NCBI GenBank assembly: GCA_017504405.1
Contig: JAFVRG010000021.1
Span: 1-64,000 of the forward strand
Origin: Clostridia bacterium
GTDB taxonomy: Bacteria; Bacillota; Clostridia; Oscillospirales; CAG-272
Reading direction: 5' to 3'
Length of the DNA stretch: 64,000 nt
Under the pieces are notes generated by a model that saw only the letters and a program-made list of their open reading frames with translations, ran no database searches and was not told the origin of the DNA. The position numbers and the translations under genes are program-made. The first letter of the stretch is position 1. Each line of letters opens with the position of its first letter. Of the stretch, positions 25,962 through 35,801 are shown in pieces.

Positions 25962-26738
25962 TTATTTTATACTGTAATAGAAATCCAATGTTTTAAAGCC
26001 GTGGTCAATCTGGTTTATAAAATACGCCTCTGCCGCCTTGACAAAGCACTGCATATCCTCGGGCGGTATATTGAAATTGAGTATATCCTTTGGCTTGCAA
26101 TGAATTACGTACCGCATAGCCTCTCTTACGGGATCAGTTATGTTTACCACGGGATACCTGAATCCGTTTTCATCCGTTTGCTCAAAATAGCTGTCGATTG
26201 CCTGTATTTTCTTACATTCGCTGCATATAAGGCTACCATTCATTATATCGAGCGTGTAGCGCTCCTTTTTCTGCTTGCAGGAGCGACAGGCATCAATGTC
26301 GGGAGTAAATCCGAGAAGCGATGACACACGCAGCTCAAAAACCGCCTTTATCTTCTCGGGTGAGTACCTTTCGAGCGATAAAGCATATAGTGAATTCAAA
26401 ACAACCGACAAATATTCATCGGACGGCTCCGAGGTTGCAGTATAGTCAATTGCCTCGCAAATATATGAGGCAATTGCCGTTCTTTCAACTGAGAGTCGTA
26501 TGTCGAAGAAATTATTGATAAGGCTCGCTTCCTTTGCCCAATAATACCCGTTTTTTTCATAAAGAGTAAAGGTTGAATAGCAAAACATCTGGCAGGCAGG
26601 CATATTTTTGCTCTTGATCGAACGCACGCCCTTAGCAGTTACGGGAACTGTTCCGTTATCCGTAAATACCGTTAAAAGCTTGTCCGACTCGTTGATATTC
26701 GTTTCACGGATTACAACGCCCTTTATTTCGTTTAACAT
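25962..26738 (-). CDS. recO: DNA repair protein RecO
   Basis: A 258-residue recombination mediator that anneals SSB-coated DNA and works with RecR. It has the N-terminal OB fold (GVVIRETNINESDKLLTVFT) and the C-terminal helical domain with a zinc ribbon (CRSCKQKK ... CSECKK, about residues 155-185). It follows era by two bases in the standard era-recO order. Confidence 0.95.
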   Translation of the reverse strand: MLNEIKGVVIRETNINESDKLLTVFTDNGTVPVTAKGVRSIKSKNMPACQMFCYSTFTLYEKNGYYWAKEASLINNFFDIRLSVERTAIASYICEAIDYTATSEPSDEYLSVVLNSLYALSLERYSPEKIKAVFELRVSSLLGFTPDIDACRSCKQKKERYTLDIMNGSLICSECKKIQAIDSYFEQTDENGFRYPVVNITDPVREAMRYVIHCKPKDILNFNIPPEDMQCFVKAAEAYFINQIDHGFKTLDFYYSIK

Positions 26739-26740
26739 AA

Positions 26741-27622
26741 TTATTCCCTGTATCCGAAATTTCCGAGTATAAAATCGCTGTCACGCCAATTTTCCTTTAC
26801 CTTAACCCATAGGTCAAGATAAATCTTGCATCCGAAAAATCTCTCCAGATCCTCTCTTGCACGTGAGCCAACCAGCTTCAGCGTTGCGCCCTTTTTGCCT
26901 ATAATTATACCCTTATGTGAATCCTTTTCGCAAAAAATCTCTGCCCGTACGCTTATAATACCGTTTTTATCCTTAAATTCCTCGATAGCAACCGCTGTTC
27001 CGTGAGGAATCTCCTCATCAAGAGTTCTGAGCAGCTTCTCTCTGATTACCTCGGACACTATCTGTCTTTCGGTCTGATCGGTGACAATGTCGTCGGGGAA
27101 AAACCAACAACTTTCGGAGAGATATTTTTCACATTCAGATATAACCTCGTTGACGTTTTTTCCGTTTTTTGCAGAAATGGGAACAACTGCGTCAAAATCG
27201 TGGTATTCGCTATATGCGGCAATTGTTTTTGCAACGTTTTGGGGCTGCACCGAATCAATCTTGTTTATAACGAGAATTGCTCCAAGACGGCGCTCCTTTA
27301 TTCTGTCGATAACGGTGCGCTCTATATCGCCTATCGCCTCTCGCGGCTCAACAACCAATATTACTGAATCCGCATCACCGAGCGTATCGTCCGCGGTTTT
27401 AACCATATAATCGCCGAGCTTCGTTCTCGGCTTGTGAATACCGGGTGTGTCAAGGAATACGTACTGATTTTCACCCACGGTATGTATACCAGTTATTCTG
27501 TTTCGTGTAGTCTGTGGCTTTTTTGACACAATCGCTATTTTCTCACCGAGAATTGCGTTAAGAAGTGTGCTTTTTCCCACGTTAGGACGTCCTACAATTG
27601 CTATAAACGCTGTCTTTTTCAT
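26741..27622 (-). CDS. era: GTPase Era
   Basis: A GTPase that assists 16S rRNA 3'-end maturation and 30S assembly. The G domain has G1 GRPNVGKS, G3 DTPGIH and G4 NKID; the C-terminal KH domain carries GIIIGKKGATLKLVG. I place the start at 27622 (MKKTAFIAIVGRP), because AAGGAG is six bases before this ATG; a TTG six codons upstream is the alternative. The product is 293 residues. It is preceded by ybeY and followed by recO. Confidence 0.97.
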   Translation of the reverse strand: MKKTAFIAIVGRPNVGKSTLLNAILGEKIAIVSKKPQTTRNRITGIHTVGENQYVFLDTPGIHKPRTKLGDYMVKTADDTLGDADSVILVVEPREAIGDIERTVIDRIKERRLGAILVINKIDSVQPQNVAKTIAAYSEYHDFDAVVPISAKNGKNVNEVISECEKYLSESCWFFPDDIVTDQTERQIVSEVIREKLLRTLDEEIPHGTAVAIEEFKDKNGIISVRAEIFCEKDSHKGIIIGKKGATLKLVGSRAREDLERFFGCKIYLDLWVKVKENWRDSDFILGNFGYRE

Positions 27623-27632
27623 ATCTTTCTCC

Positions 27633-28133
27633 TTATTCAAGCCCCAGCTTTTCGATTATTTCTCTCTGCCGCTTGCACATATCCTCGTCGTCAGCCGAGG
27701 AACGCTCGTGGTCGTAGCCGAGAAGGTGCAGGGTTGAATGTATGGCGAGAAATGCCGCCTCTCTGATAAAGCTGTGCCCAAGCTCTGCCGCCTGCTCCTT
27801 TGCCTTATCAATGCAAAGAACTATATCGCCGAGAGGGATTTCGGGTAGCTCGTCTGCAGCGGTTTCTATATCCTCGTTGAGTGGAAAGGACAAAACGTCG
27901 GTCGGTCTGTCAATTCCTCGGTATTCGAGATTCAGCCTGTGAATTGCGTCCGTATCGCAAAGTGTCACGGAAACCTCGCAATCACGTATTATTTTCTCAT
28001 AATCAAGAGCCGCCTCAACTGCCCGGCGTATATTTATGAGTAAATCATAACCGGGAGAGCTTACTCCTTCGAGCGAAAAATATATTCTGAGTCCTCTTTT
28101 ATTCGGTTTATATCTTCCTACAATCTTAGCCAT
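27633..28133 (-). CDS. ybeY: Endoribonuclease YbeY
   Basis: A metallo-endoribonuclease for rRNA maturation and quality control. The 166 residues end with the zinc-binding signature [11 protein letters not shown] (His-x3-His-x5-His), and [15 protein letters not shown] is the conserved central block. The start overlaps the end of phoH by eight bases. Several genes that often separate phoH, ybeY and era in Firmicutes (an HD-domain membrane protein, dgkA and cdd) are absent. Confidence 0.96.
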   Translation of the reverse strand: MAKIVGRYKPNKRGLRIYFSLEGVSSPGYDLLINIRRAVEAALDYEKIIRDCEVSVTLCDTDAIHRLNLEYRGIDRPTDVLSFPLNEDIETAADELPEIPLGDIVLCIDKAKEQAAELGHSFIREAAFLAIHSTLHLLGYDHERSSADDEDMCKRQREIIEKLGLE

Positions 28134-29157
28134 TTTGTTTCTTTATCCTATACCTTTCCTTACCGCTGTCATTGGCTTTTGCCCGTTCGCTGTCGTATTT
28201 ATCGTATGCCTTTATAATTTTTTGAACTAATCTGTGTCTTACAACATCTCTTTCGGAAAAATGATGAATGGCGATATCGTCTATATCCGAAAGTATCTTC
28301 AATGCAACGGAGAGCCCGCTCTTTTTTCCGAATGAGAGGTCGGTTTGCGACGGATCTCCCGTAACCACCGCCTTTGAGTTATATCCAAGGCGTGTCAGAA
28401 ACATTTTCATCTGCTCAGGGGTGGTGTTCTGCGCCTCATCAAGTATTATGAATGAATCGTCAAGCGTACGTCCCCTCATGTATGCGAGCGGCGCTATCTC
28501 AATGGTGTTTTTCTCCACGTGGCGCTGATAATTCTCAGCTCCGAGCATCTCGTAGAGGGCATCGTTGAGAGGGCGCAGATACGGGTCTATCTTGCTCTGC
28601 AAATCCCCGGGCAAAAATCCGAGTCGCTCGCCTGCCTCAACTGCGGGACGTGTTAAAATTATTCGGTTAACCTGCTTGTTTTTCAGCGCATCGACAGCCA
28701 TAGCCACAGCGAGGAAGGTTTTTCCTGTTCCCGCAGGTCCTACGCCAAACACAACGGTATTAGAACGTATAAGCTCAATGTAGCGCTTCTGCCCTGCCGT
28801 TTTGGGCTTAATAGGCTTTCCCCTCATAGTGAGGCACACCGCATTTTCCGACATCGAGAACAAATCGCTGTCCCTGTCCTCGCAAACCGTGTCGATAACA
28901 TAATCGACAGCCTGCTCAGCAATCATCTCGCTGCCGTCGGTCAGCTTCTTGAAATATTCAATTATTTTTACGGCACGCTCAACCGAGACGGGGTCCTCGG
29001 CGGAAATAAAGATAGTATCCCCGTCGTTTGTATCATCACGCTTGTTTGAGATTTTTACGCCAAGACGCTTGGATATTTTCTCAATATTTTTATCAAAAGC
29101 TCCAAATATTGCCGAGGTCATCTCGCTCGATTGGGTTTTCACAGTCCTTTGTGTCAT
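28126..29157 (-). CDS. phoH: PhoH-like ATPase
   Basis: A cytoplasmic P-loop ATPase, thought to act in RNA metabolism. It has an N-terminal KH-like region, Walker [12 protein letters not shown] (about residues 141-151), Walker B (FIILDEAQN) and the C-terminal GDPSQTDL motif. I choose the ATG at 29157 since AAGGAG lies five bases upstream; a GTG two codons earlier overlaps that ribosome binding site. The product is 343 residues. The yqfC-yqfD-phoH-ybeY order is conserved in spore formers. Confidence 0.95.
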   Translation of the reverse strand: MTQRTVKTQSSEMTSAIFGAFDKNIEKISKRLGVKISNKRDDTNDGDTIFISAEDPVSVERAVKIIEYFKKLTDGSEMIAEQAVDYVIDTVCEDRDSDLFSMSENAVCLTMRGKPIKPKTAGQKRYIELIRSNTVVFGVGPAGTGKTFLAVAMAVDALKNKQVNRIILTRPAVEAGERLGFLPGDLQSKIDPYLRPLNDALYEMLGAENYQRHVEKNTIEIAPLAYMRGRTLDDSFIILDEAQNTTPEQMKMFLTRLGYNSKAVVTGDPSQTDLSFGKKSGLSVALKILSDIDDIAIHHFSERDVVRHRLVQKIIKAYDKYDSERAKANDSGKERYRIKKQNG

Positions 29158-29170
29158 AGACACTCCTTTA

Positions 29171-30337
29171 TCATTCTACAATTATTTCTGATTTTTTTGA
29201 TATATCCTCTATCGAAATAACTCTTGACGTAAGAATAAACTTACCGTCGATAAATTCACCGTACGTTCTTTTTTCCACGAGCATTGCCCCGGAAAGGGTA
29301 GAGGATATTTCGGAATTTAAGCGATTGTACGCAAGCTTTACCATTTCATTTTCCGAAAGCGGGCAGTCCACACTCTGATATTGGAGAGCAACGGTTTTTG
29401 TTATGTAAATCGGCAGATTTATTTTTCCGAAAACAGACAACTGCTCCTTACTCTCTATTGTATCATAAACATAGGGTAAATTTCCACTATATTTCAAAAT
29501 ATTTAAAGTTTTTCCGAAAAAATTTATAGAAAATCCGATATTTTTCCTGTTAGTGTAGGACTTAGTAGCTATAATTTTAGGAATTTCGATGTAAAAATCA
29601 TGTGATACTCTGCCCAAAACCTCTCCGTTTGCATTAACTATCTCTGTTTTGTTAAGTCCGTCGCCAATTCCGCTGATAAGAAGGTCACCTGCCAATACAA
29701 CGTCTCCTTTTTTCACTACCCCACGCCCTGAATACACGTTAATGCTTTCAATTACTGCGTTATCCTTGGCAACTATATTCACAGCCCGATCTCCATTATC
29801 AGTATCATTCTCAGCTCTTGACGCCTCTATTACGTCTACGTACGCAACGTTTCCTCGCATATTTACGGTTATGTAGGATATTTTCTCGTCTTTGTTAAGA
29901 AAATCCACGCAAATCTGATCCATTTCAAGCCCGGAAATGCGTTTTCCGATTGAGAGTCCGCACTCCTCGAGCACAGAGATTATTTCGTCATCTCCAACTT
30001 CTCTGTTACCGCTCACACGTACATCCCACAAATGCGTAGACGTATATGTGAGAATTGCCAAAAAAGCGATGGCACCCAAAAGGATACCAATGCGTGAGCG
30101 CAGCCGTAAAATCAACCGTGATACGCCGAGCATCCGTTCGGATATAATCAGCTCCGAAAAGGCATTTCTTATTTTATCGGCATCCTTTTGATATACGAAA
30201 AAAGAAAATATCTCTCCCCTCGTTTTTGAACCCCATATCTGTATATTGTTATCAAGGGCGAAGGTGAAGAGCCTCTCCTTCCCACTTGACGGAATCGCCA
30301 TCTTACAGCGTGAAAACATAAAATTTATCTTTCTCAT
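29171..30337 (-). CDS. yqfD: Sporulation protein YqfD
   Basis: A sporulation protein of about 390 residues with an N-terminal soluble domain, one membrane span (about residues 83-103, [19 protein letters not shown]) and a long external domain with VRVSGNREV and [21 protein letters not shown]. In Bacillus the gene is under sigma-E; its biochemical role is unknown. The reading frame begins at a GTG (30346) overlapping yqfC, but GGGTG precedes the ATG at 30337, which I prefer. Confidence 0.93.
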   Translation of the reverse strand: MRKINFMFSRCKMAIPSSGKERLFTFALDNNIQIWGSKTRGEIFSFFVYQKDADKIRNAFSELIISERMLGVSRLILRLRSRIGILLGAIAFLAILTYTSTHLWDVRVSGNREVGDDEIISVLEECGLSIGKRISGLEMDQICVDFLNKDEKISYITVNMRGNVAYVDVIEASRAENDTDNGDRAVNIVAKDNAVIESINVYSGRGVVKKGDVVLAGDLLISGIGDGLNKTEIVNANGEVLGRVSHDFYIEIPKIIATKSYTNRKNIGFSINFFGKTLNILKYSGNLPYVYDTIESKEQLSVFGKINLPIYITKTVALQYQSVDCPLSENEMVKLAYNRLNSEISSTLSGAMLVEKRTYGEFIDGKFILTSRVISIEDISKKSEIIVE

Positions 30338-30342
30338 AAAAT

Positions 30343-30624
30343 TCACCCGAAATTTATTTCACTTATATCCCCGAAAAGCTCGACAACGCCCCCCGAAAAG
30401 GTCACACATTCAAGATTTTTGCCGCAAACATTTACACATTTTTTGTGTAAATTTACCGATATAATTTCGGGCAGATAATTTTTAAAGGATTTCGCTCCGC
30501 ATATACAAACGCACATCGGCGTGGAATCGCCACTCATTCTTATTTCGATGCTTCCACCGACGTTTAACCCCAAATTTTGGGTAGTTTCTGAGCTCTTATT
30601 CTTGCTTTTCTTAATTTTTTTCAT
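30343..30624 (-). CDS. yqfC: Sporulation protein YqfC (YabP family)
   Basis: A 93-residue YabP/YqfC family protein. After a Lys-rich start, it has GGSIEIRMSGDSTPMCVCICGAKSFKNYLPEIISVN and GKNLECVTFSGGVVELFGDI. It is a mother-cell sporulation protein of unknown function, always paired with yqfD. GAGG lies five bases upstream of the ATG. It diverges from ylbJ across a 54-base gap; a weak sigma-E-like element (TCATAAA, then TATACAAG) can be drawn there, but I do not annotate it. Confidence 0.93.
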   Translation of the reverse strand: MKKIKKSKNKSSETTQNLGLNVGGSIEIRMSGDSTPMCVCICGAKSFKNYLPEIISVNLHKKCVNVCGKNLECVTFSGGVVELFGDISEINFG

Positions 30625-30678
30625 ATTAACCTCATATCATTTCTTGTATATTATAGATATGATTTATGAGGTAATATA

Positions 30679-31622
30679 ATGAACGAAGATGACAAAAGAA
30701 TATCTCACGGCTGGATATTTTCACTCTTAATTCTCGGCATTATCCTTTTCCTTCTTATTAACGTTACAACGGTTATTGAAGCGATGAGAGAGGCTTTAAA
30801 AATGTGCGCACATTCGATAATTCCCTCGCTCTTCCCTTCATGCTCTTGTCTGACATTCTCGTATCAAGAGGCGACGTTTACTTTTTTGCCGATATATTAG
30901 GAAAACCGCTCGAAAAAATATTCAAAATAAGCAGATATGGAGCTATCGCTCTCGTTTTAGGTGTTATTTGCGGTTTTCCCATCGGAGGAAAGCTTGCATG
31001 CTCTCTCTGTGAGGACGGTTTTATAAGCGAAGAGGAATGTGCACGCTTAGCCTCAATTGCTAACTGCGCATCTCCTGCATTCGTTATAGGAACTGTTGGC
31101 GTTGTTTTTCTATCTGATTATAAAATAGGTATTATACTGTATGTATCCCAGCTTCTGTCTGTTCTTTTATTCTCTCTTTTTACAAAAAGAAGCCCGTCGG
31201 GTATAGGAATTTCCCTGTCTATTAAAAACAAAAAGAAAAAAAGCCTCACCGACTCGGTAAAGGACAGTGCTGTTTCTGCTCTGTTTCTCTCCTCTTTTAT
31301 AATTTCCTTTGCCCTTATTTCAAGGCTGGTTGCAAAAACTATTCCTAATTTATTTATAACTAACATAATAACTGCCTTTTTGGAGATAGGCAGCTCTGCA
31401 AAATCCGCATCCATCCTTTTTCATATATCACCAATATCCGCAATTTTAATTCTTTCTTTTTCAATTTCCTTCTCGGGGTTGTCGGTTTATATGCAAACAA
31501 AATCGTATTTTGACTCCCTGGGAATAAAAATGCGAGGGTATATTGTCGCAAAATTTGTGCAAGGGGTGATAAGTGTGCTAATCACATTCTTCCTCATAAA
31601 AATATATTTATCGACATTTTAG
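30679..31622 (+). pseudogene. ylbJ: Sporulation integral membrane protein YlbJ, interrupted by a frameshift
   Basis: YlbJ is a mother-cell membrane protein needed for spore cortex formation in Bacillus. The first frame starts at ATG 30679 (GAGG upstream) and runs to SIIPSLFP; the second frame resumes directly with FMLLSDILVSRGD and continues to 31622 with GVICGFPIGGKLA and six or so further membrane spans. Together they give a complete protein of about 314 residues if one T is inserted in CTTCCCTTCATG near 30836. The upstream frame otherwise ends at 30900. This is either a recent inactivating deletion or a sequencing or assembly error; the rest of the gene shows no decay. Confidence 0.85.
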
Positions 31623-31743
31623 TACGATATGATTAAAAATCACCTAATTTTCTACCGCTTTTTTAGACTATTTTTTCCATTTATTGGTTATAATACACAA
31701 GTATTCAAATGAAATTTTGTACATTTTTTTTGCGTCTTTTCTA

Positions 31744-31772
31744 TTGCAAAAAATGGAAATATATGGTAGAAT
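31744..31772 (+). promoter_or_regulatory. Sigma-A promoter of spo0A
   Basis: TTGCAA (31744-31749), a 17-base spacer and TAGAAT (31767-31772) precede the ATG by about 43 bases. I see no exact Spo0A box (TGTCGAA) nearby. Confidence 0.6.
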
Positions 31773-31814
31773 TTTAATCACAAATACCACATTTTTCCAG
31801 AGGAGTGCAAAAAA

Positions 31815-32585
31815 ATGGACTACAACACAAAAATTCTCATAGTAGATGAGAACAACATATCAAGAAAGGAAATGAGAGAAAAATTATCACGCATCGGATT
31901 TCGCTACGTTGACGAGTCAACAAACGGCGAGGACGCACTGAACAAAATCGCCCGTATGCATCCTGACGTAGTTATAACTGAAGTATGGCTTTCTAAAATA
32001 GATGGAATCTCGCTTATCAAGCAGGCAAAAATGTTGGCGTATGCACCCGACAGACGCCCCGCATTCATAGCGGTATCCCCGGTATCAAACCCCAATATAT
32101 TTATTGATGCTACAAACGCAGGCGCAGACCTATGCCTATACAGACCTCTTGATATAGGAAACCTCGTAGACAAAATTGAATCTCTGAACAATTCAAGGAG
32201 AACCCAAGAAATAACTGTCGGCGTTGATAAAACCGACATAGAAACGCAGGTAACGAAAATTATTCACCAGATAGGTGTTCCTGCACATATAAAGGGGTAT
32301 CAGTATTTAAGAACGGCGATACTTATGACCATACGTGACAATGAGCTGATTAACTCGGTTACTAAAATTCTCTACCCGTCGGTAGCAAAGAAGCATTCGA
32401 CCACGACATCACGTGTAGAGCGAGCTATACGCCACGCAATAGAGGTTGCGTGGGACAGGGGGGACATTGACACGTTAAACTCTTATTTCGGCTATACGAT
32501 ACAAAATTCGAGGGGAAAGCCCACTAACAGCGAGTTTATAGCTATGATCGCCGACAGCCTGCGTCTTAAATACAAAATATATTAA
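31815..32585 (+). CDS. spo0A: Spo0A with a non-canonical receiver domain
   Basis: The master regulator of sporulation entry. The 256-residue protein aligns along its length with Bacillus Spo0A. The C-terminal DNA-binding domain is nearly canonical ([52 protein letters not shown]). The receiver has the fold (KILIVDENN at the N-terminus) but the phospho-acceptor Asp is Glu56 (in [13 protein letters not shown]) and the switch Lys is Arg110 (CLYRPLD). Glu can mimic phospho-Asp, so the protein may be locked partly active or controlled in another way. It is not in the usual spoIVB-spo0A place after recN. It is transcribed alone and ends at a strong terminator. Confidence 0.93.
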   Translation: MDYNTKILIVDENNISRKEMREKLSRIGFRYVDESTNGEDALNKIARMHPDVVITEVWLSKIDGISLIKQAKMLAYAPDRRPAFIAVSPVSNPNIFIDATNAGADLCLYRPLDIGNLVDKIESLNNSRRTQEITVGVDKTDIETQVTKIIHQIGVPAHIKGYQYLRTAILMTIRDNELINSVTKILYPSVAKKHSTTTSRVERAIRHAIEVAWDRGDIDTLNSYFGYTIQNSRGKPTNSEFIAMIADSLRLKYKIY

Positions 32586-32591
32586 ATATAA

Positions 32592-32637
32592 CAAAAGCCA
32601 AGGCTTATCATTCGATAGACCTTGGCTTTAATTTTTC
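32592..32637. terminator. Bidirectional terminator between spo0A and hppA
   Basis: AAAGCCAAGG (32594-32603) pairs with CCTTGGCTTT (32620-32629), with an inner TATC/GATA. T-rich tracts lie on both sides, serving the convergent genes. Confidence 0.85.
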
Positions 32638-32642
32638 TATTA

Positions 32643-34715
32643 TCAGAGCAAATGGAAATTTACAACGAGTGAAGCAAAAACTATGGATACCATAGACAAT
32701 AGCTTTATAAGGATATTGATGGCAGGACCTGCCGTATCCTTAAACGGATCGCCTACCGTATCGCCTACAACGCCTGCCTTGTGCTGAGGGCTGCCCTTAC
32801 CGCCGAAATTGCCGCTCTCTATATGCTTCTTCGCATTATCCCATGCACCGCCTGAGTTAGACATAAATATCGCCATAAGGAAGCCCGAAACAGTAGCACC
32901 TGCCAGCATTCCTACCACGCCTCTGTATCCAACGACCAATCCAACGATTACAGGAACAACAATAGCTACAACCGTAGGCAGAATCATCTGTTTAAGGCTC
33001 GCCTTTGTGCAGAGGTCTACGCATCTTGCATAATCGGGATCCTCGGTTCCGTCCATAAGTCCCTTTTTCTCCTTAAATTGACTGCGCACCTCGGTAACGA
33101 CGCTCTGCGCGGCACGGCCAACACTGTTCATAGTAAGAGATGCAAATACGAACGGCAGACAAGCTCCGACAAGCAGTCCGACTATTACAACGGGGTTCAT
33201 TATATCAAATACAACGTTAGATTCGGGGGCTATGCTCTTAACCTTATCAATATACGAAGTAATAAGGGCAAGCGCAGTGAGCGCCGCAGAGCCGATAGCA
33301 AAGCCCTTACCCGTTGCGGCTGTGGTATTTCCGAGAGCATCGAGGGCATCGGTTCTCTCTCTTACCTCTGGCTCAAGGTTGGACATTTGAGCTATTCCGC
33401 CTGCATTGTCGGCAACGGGACCGTATGCATCCGTCGCAAGCGTTATTCCGAGGGTTGAGAGCATTCCAACCGCCGCCATTGAAATTCCGTAAAGACCGAG
33501 CGAGCCCTGTCCCGCAACGAAATAAGCGGTGAGTATTGCAACCGCAACGATTGCAACAGGGAGCACGGTAGAGATCATTCCGAGGCTCAAACCGCTGATT
33601 ATAATCGTTGCAGAGCCTGTTTCGGATGATTTTGCAAGCTTTTTGGTAGGCTTATAGGTGTCGGATGTGAAATATTCGGTGAAAAATCCAACGAGCACGC
33701 CTGCCGCAAGACCCGAAAGAATTGAGAAATAAAGTCCTATATTCTTCCAGCCGTCAAATATAAGATACACTAACGGCAACGCCGCAGCAGCGATTATAAG
33801 CGAGCTGATATTAGTGCCGCGCCTTAACGCCTTGAGCAGCTTTCTCTGCTCCGTGCTCTCCTTAGTCCTTACGAAGAACGAGCCGACTATTGATGCCAAA
33901 ATTCCAAGAGAAGCGAGGATAAGAGGAAGCGCCATAGCGGAAAAGGTGCCAAATGCCGCAACGCCCAAAGCGCAGGAGGAAATAATCGAGCCTACGTACG
34001 ATTCATAGAGATCGGCGCCCATTCCCGCAACGTCACCGACGTTATCACCAACATTATCTGCAATTACGGCAGGGTTTCTGGGATCGTCCTCGGGTATTCC
34101 TGCCTCAACCTTACCAACGAGGTCTGCTCCAACGTCAGCAGCCTTCGTAAATATTCCTCCTCCTACTCTTGCAAAAAGAGCCATAGACGATGCGCCCATA
34201 CCGAACGTAAGCATAGTTGCTGACAACTCAGCCGCCTCAAGCTTAAACACGAATTTCAACAGGCAGAACCACAGCGAAATATCGAGAAGTCCGAGTCCGA
34301 CTACCGCAAAGCCCATAACAGAGCCTGCGGAAAATGCAATACGCAGACCGCTGTTGAGGCTCGTTCTGCATGCGTTAGCGGTTCTCGCATTGGATGCAGT
34401 CGCTATTTTCATTCCTATAAATCCTGACAGCGCAGAAAATACTCCGCCAGATACGAAAGCAAACGGAACAAAGGGCGAAAGCACGCCTGCAATCGCCATT
34501 ATGCCAAGCACGGCAAACAGGCACGCAAAGAATATCGCAACAATCACGTACTGACGTTTGAGATAAGCGTTAGCTCCCTCTCTGATTGATGCGGATATTT
34601 TTATCATTCTGTCGCTTCCCTCGGACACCTTCATAATCCGCCTGGCCATAATTATAGCAAACACTAAGGCGAAAACGGCGCCGAGTAGGGTTGATAAGAG
34701 TATATATTTTTCCAT
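32643..34715 (-). CDS. hppA: Membrane-bound pyrophosphatase (ion-pumping)
   Basis: Couples PPi hydrolysis to H+ or Na+ export. The 690-residue protein has about 16 membrane spans and the family motifs DVGADLVGKVEAGIPEDDPRNPAVIADNVGDNVGD-type block (first cytosolic active-site loop, about residues 190-225), and GDTVGDPFKDTAGPA near the C-terminus. GNTTAATGKG has Ala where K+-independent enzymes have Lys, pointing to the K+-dependent class; whether H+ or Na+ moves cannot be decided by eye. GGGAGA precedes the ATG, and the gene has its own promoter. Confidence 0.96.
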   Translation of the reverse strand: MEKYILLSTLLGAVFALVFAIIMARRIMKVSEGSDRMIKISASIREGANAYLKRQYVIVAIFFACLFAVLGIMAIAGVLSPFVPFAFVSGGVFSALSGFIGMKIATASNARTANACRTSLNSGLRIAFSAGSVMGFAVVGLGLLDISLWFCLLKFVFKLEAAELSATMLTFGMGASSMALFARVGGGIFTKAADVGADLVGKVEAGIPEDDPRNPAVIADNVGDNVGDVAGMGADLYESYVGSIISSCALGVAAFGTFSAMALPLILASLGILASIVGSFFVRTKESTEQRKLLKALRRGTNISSLIIAAAALPLVYLIFDGWKNIGLYFSILSGLAAGVLVGFFTEYFTSDTYKPTKKLAKSSETGSATIIISGLSLGMISTVLPVAIVAVAILTAYFVAGQGSLGLYGISMAAVGMLSTLGITLATDAYGPVADNAGGIAQMSNLEPEVRERTDALDALGNTTAATGKGFAIGSAALTALALITSYIDKVKSIAPESNVVFDIMNPVVIVGLLVGACLPFVFASLTMNSVGRAAQSVVTEVRSQFKEKKGLMDGTEDPDYARCVDLCTKASLKQMILPTVVAIVVPVIVGLVVGYRGVVGMLAGATVSGFLMAIFMSNSGGAWDNAKKHIESGNFGGKGSPQHKAGVVGDTVGDPFKDTAGPAINILIKLLSMVSIVFASLVVNFHLL

Positions 34716-34747
34716 GTTTATCTCCCATTAAAAAATAGTATGTTATA

Positions 34748-34776
34748 TTTATAACACACTTTTTGCAATTTTGCAA
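34748..34776 (-). promoter_or_regulatory. Sigma-A promoter of hppA
   Basis: The minus strand has TTGCAA (34771-34776), a 17-base spacer and TATAAA (34748-34753). Confidence 0.6.
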
Positions 34777-34859
34777 TAGCAAATATTCAAAAAAATTCGT
34801 TTTTTATAAAAAAGTAAACAAAACAGGCACTATAATTGAATAATTTTAACTCATAAATA

Positions 34860-34890
34860 TGTAAATCGCAGTTTGCTGCGATTTTTTAGT
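34860..34890 (-). terminator. Terminator after the pdaA-like gene
   Basis: AAATCGCAG / CTGCGATTT, 9 bp with a 4-base loop (34863-34884), abuts the stop codon. The T-run is better on the plus strand, so termination of the minus-strand gene may be partial. Confidence 0.65.
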
Positions 34891-35668
34891 CAAGTTCACA
34901 TAATGATCCAAAGCTGTAGCCTTCTTCCCTCAACCGAGCTATCAAGGTTCTTAAAATCCGCGTATTAGTATCCGATGTCGGATGCAAAAGCATAATTTCT
35001 CCGTTATGAATATTGTCAAAAATTTTGTTTAGCGCATACTCATCCTCAGGTTGATTTTTATTATCCCAATCCTCGTAAGCAAAGCTCCAAAAGATTGTTT
35101 TGTACCCCATCTCCCTTGCCCATTCAAGATTGCTCCTGTTAAACTCTCCACGAGGAGGACGGTAAAACTTGTCAAGCTCTCTGCCCGTTTTTTCTCTGTA
35201 TATATTCTCCAAATCTGATAGCTCAGAACAAAACTCCTCCTTGCTCAGCGCCGTCATATCCTTATGACTTGCGGTATGGTTTGCAACTGTATGCCCCTCA
35301 TCCGCCATTCGTTTTACGAGCAGAGGCTCGGAATTTATCAGATGCGAAAGCACAAAAAAGCATGCGACAACCTCTTCTTCCTTTAAAATGTCAAGTATTC
35401 TTGCAATATTGCCGTTTTCATATCCTGCGTCAAAGGTGAGGTATATAACACGGCTTTGGGAATTTTCATCCGCTTTTTTATCTACGTAATATCCGCCAAG
35501 CTCAGATATGAATGAAAGAGGGGCGTCAATTGACGGTTGCACGTGCTCTGAATTTCTTTTTACATACCAGTTGTAGGATTTCTCCGATGCAAAAGCAAAA
35601 ATGCCGGACAAAAGAAAGGCATAAAACGAAAGAAAAAAAGCAATAACTTTTATAAATCCTTTTTTCAT
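34886..35668 (-). CDS. pdaA: Polysaccharide deacetylase, PdaA-like (spore cortex)
   Basis: A 260-residue NodB-fold deacetylase. A signal peptide or N-terminal anchor spans residues 1-28. The catalytic blocks are TFDAGYENG (motif 1; the second Asp of the usual TFDD is Ala, as is typical of PdaA), HTVANHTASH (metal-binding His pair), and YRPPRGEFN. PdaA removes acetyl groups from MurNAc to allow muramic-delta-lactam formation in spore cortex. The upstream element GTATAA-16-GATATTA matches forespore sigma-G promoters, in keeping with that role. AAAGGAGG precedes the ATG. Confidence 0.9.
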   Translation of the reverse strand: MKKGFIKVIAFFLSFYAFLLSGIFAFASEKSYNWYVKRNSEHVQPSIDAPLSFISELGGYYVDKKADENSQSRVIYLTFDAGYENGNIARILDILKEEEVVACFFVLSHLINSEPLLVKRMADEGHTVANHTASHKDMTALSKEEFCSELSDLENIYREKTGRELDKFYRPPRGEFNRSNLEWAREMGYKTIFWSFAYEDWDNKNQPEDEYALNKIFDNIHNGEIMLLHPTSDTNTRILRTLIARLREEGYSFGSLCELD

Positions 35669-35689
35669 AACTGTTCCTCCTTTTAATTT

Positions 35690-35718
35690 TAATATCCCAA
35701 AGAGAGATGCGTTTATAC
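35690..35718 (-). promoter_or_regulatory. Candidate sigma-G promoter of the pdaA-like gene
   Basis: The minus strand has GTATAA (35713-35718), 16 bases, GATATTA (35690-35696). The same GTATAA-16-GATAnTA layout stands before spoVT. Bacillus sigma-G consensus is about GYATR and CATNHTA. Confidence 0.5.
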
Positions 35719-35740
35719 TTACAAATAAAGGCTGATATGA

Positions 35741-35801
35741 GAAAAAACTGTCTGCTGTATCTGCATCACCAAGGACGCAAAGAATACTGACAGACAGTTT
35801 T
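35741..35801 (-). terminator. Terminator overlapping the Nudix gene stop codon
   Basis: AAAACTGTCTG / CAGACAGTTTT, 11 bp perfect (35744-35754 with 35791-35801), with a long loop of 36 bases and a T-run on the minus strand. The stem includes part of the TAA stop. Confidence 0.65.

Noticed and set aside
30804..30900. Programmed frameshifting in ylbJ
   Set aside because: There is no slippery heptamer, no evident stimulatory hairpin, and YlbJ is not known to use recoding. A deletion or sequencing error is simpler.
32643..34715. Assigning the membrane pyrophosphatase as proton- or sodium-specific
   Set aside because: The GNTTAA motif points to K+ dependence, but the ion carried depends on residues I cannot place confidently without an alignment.
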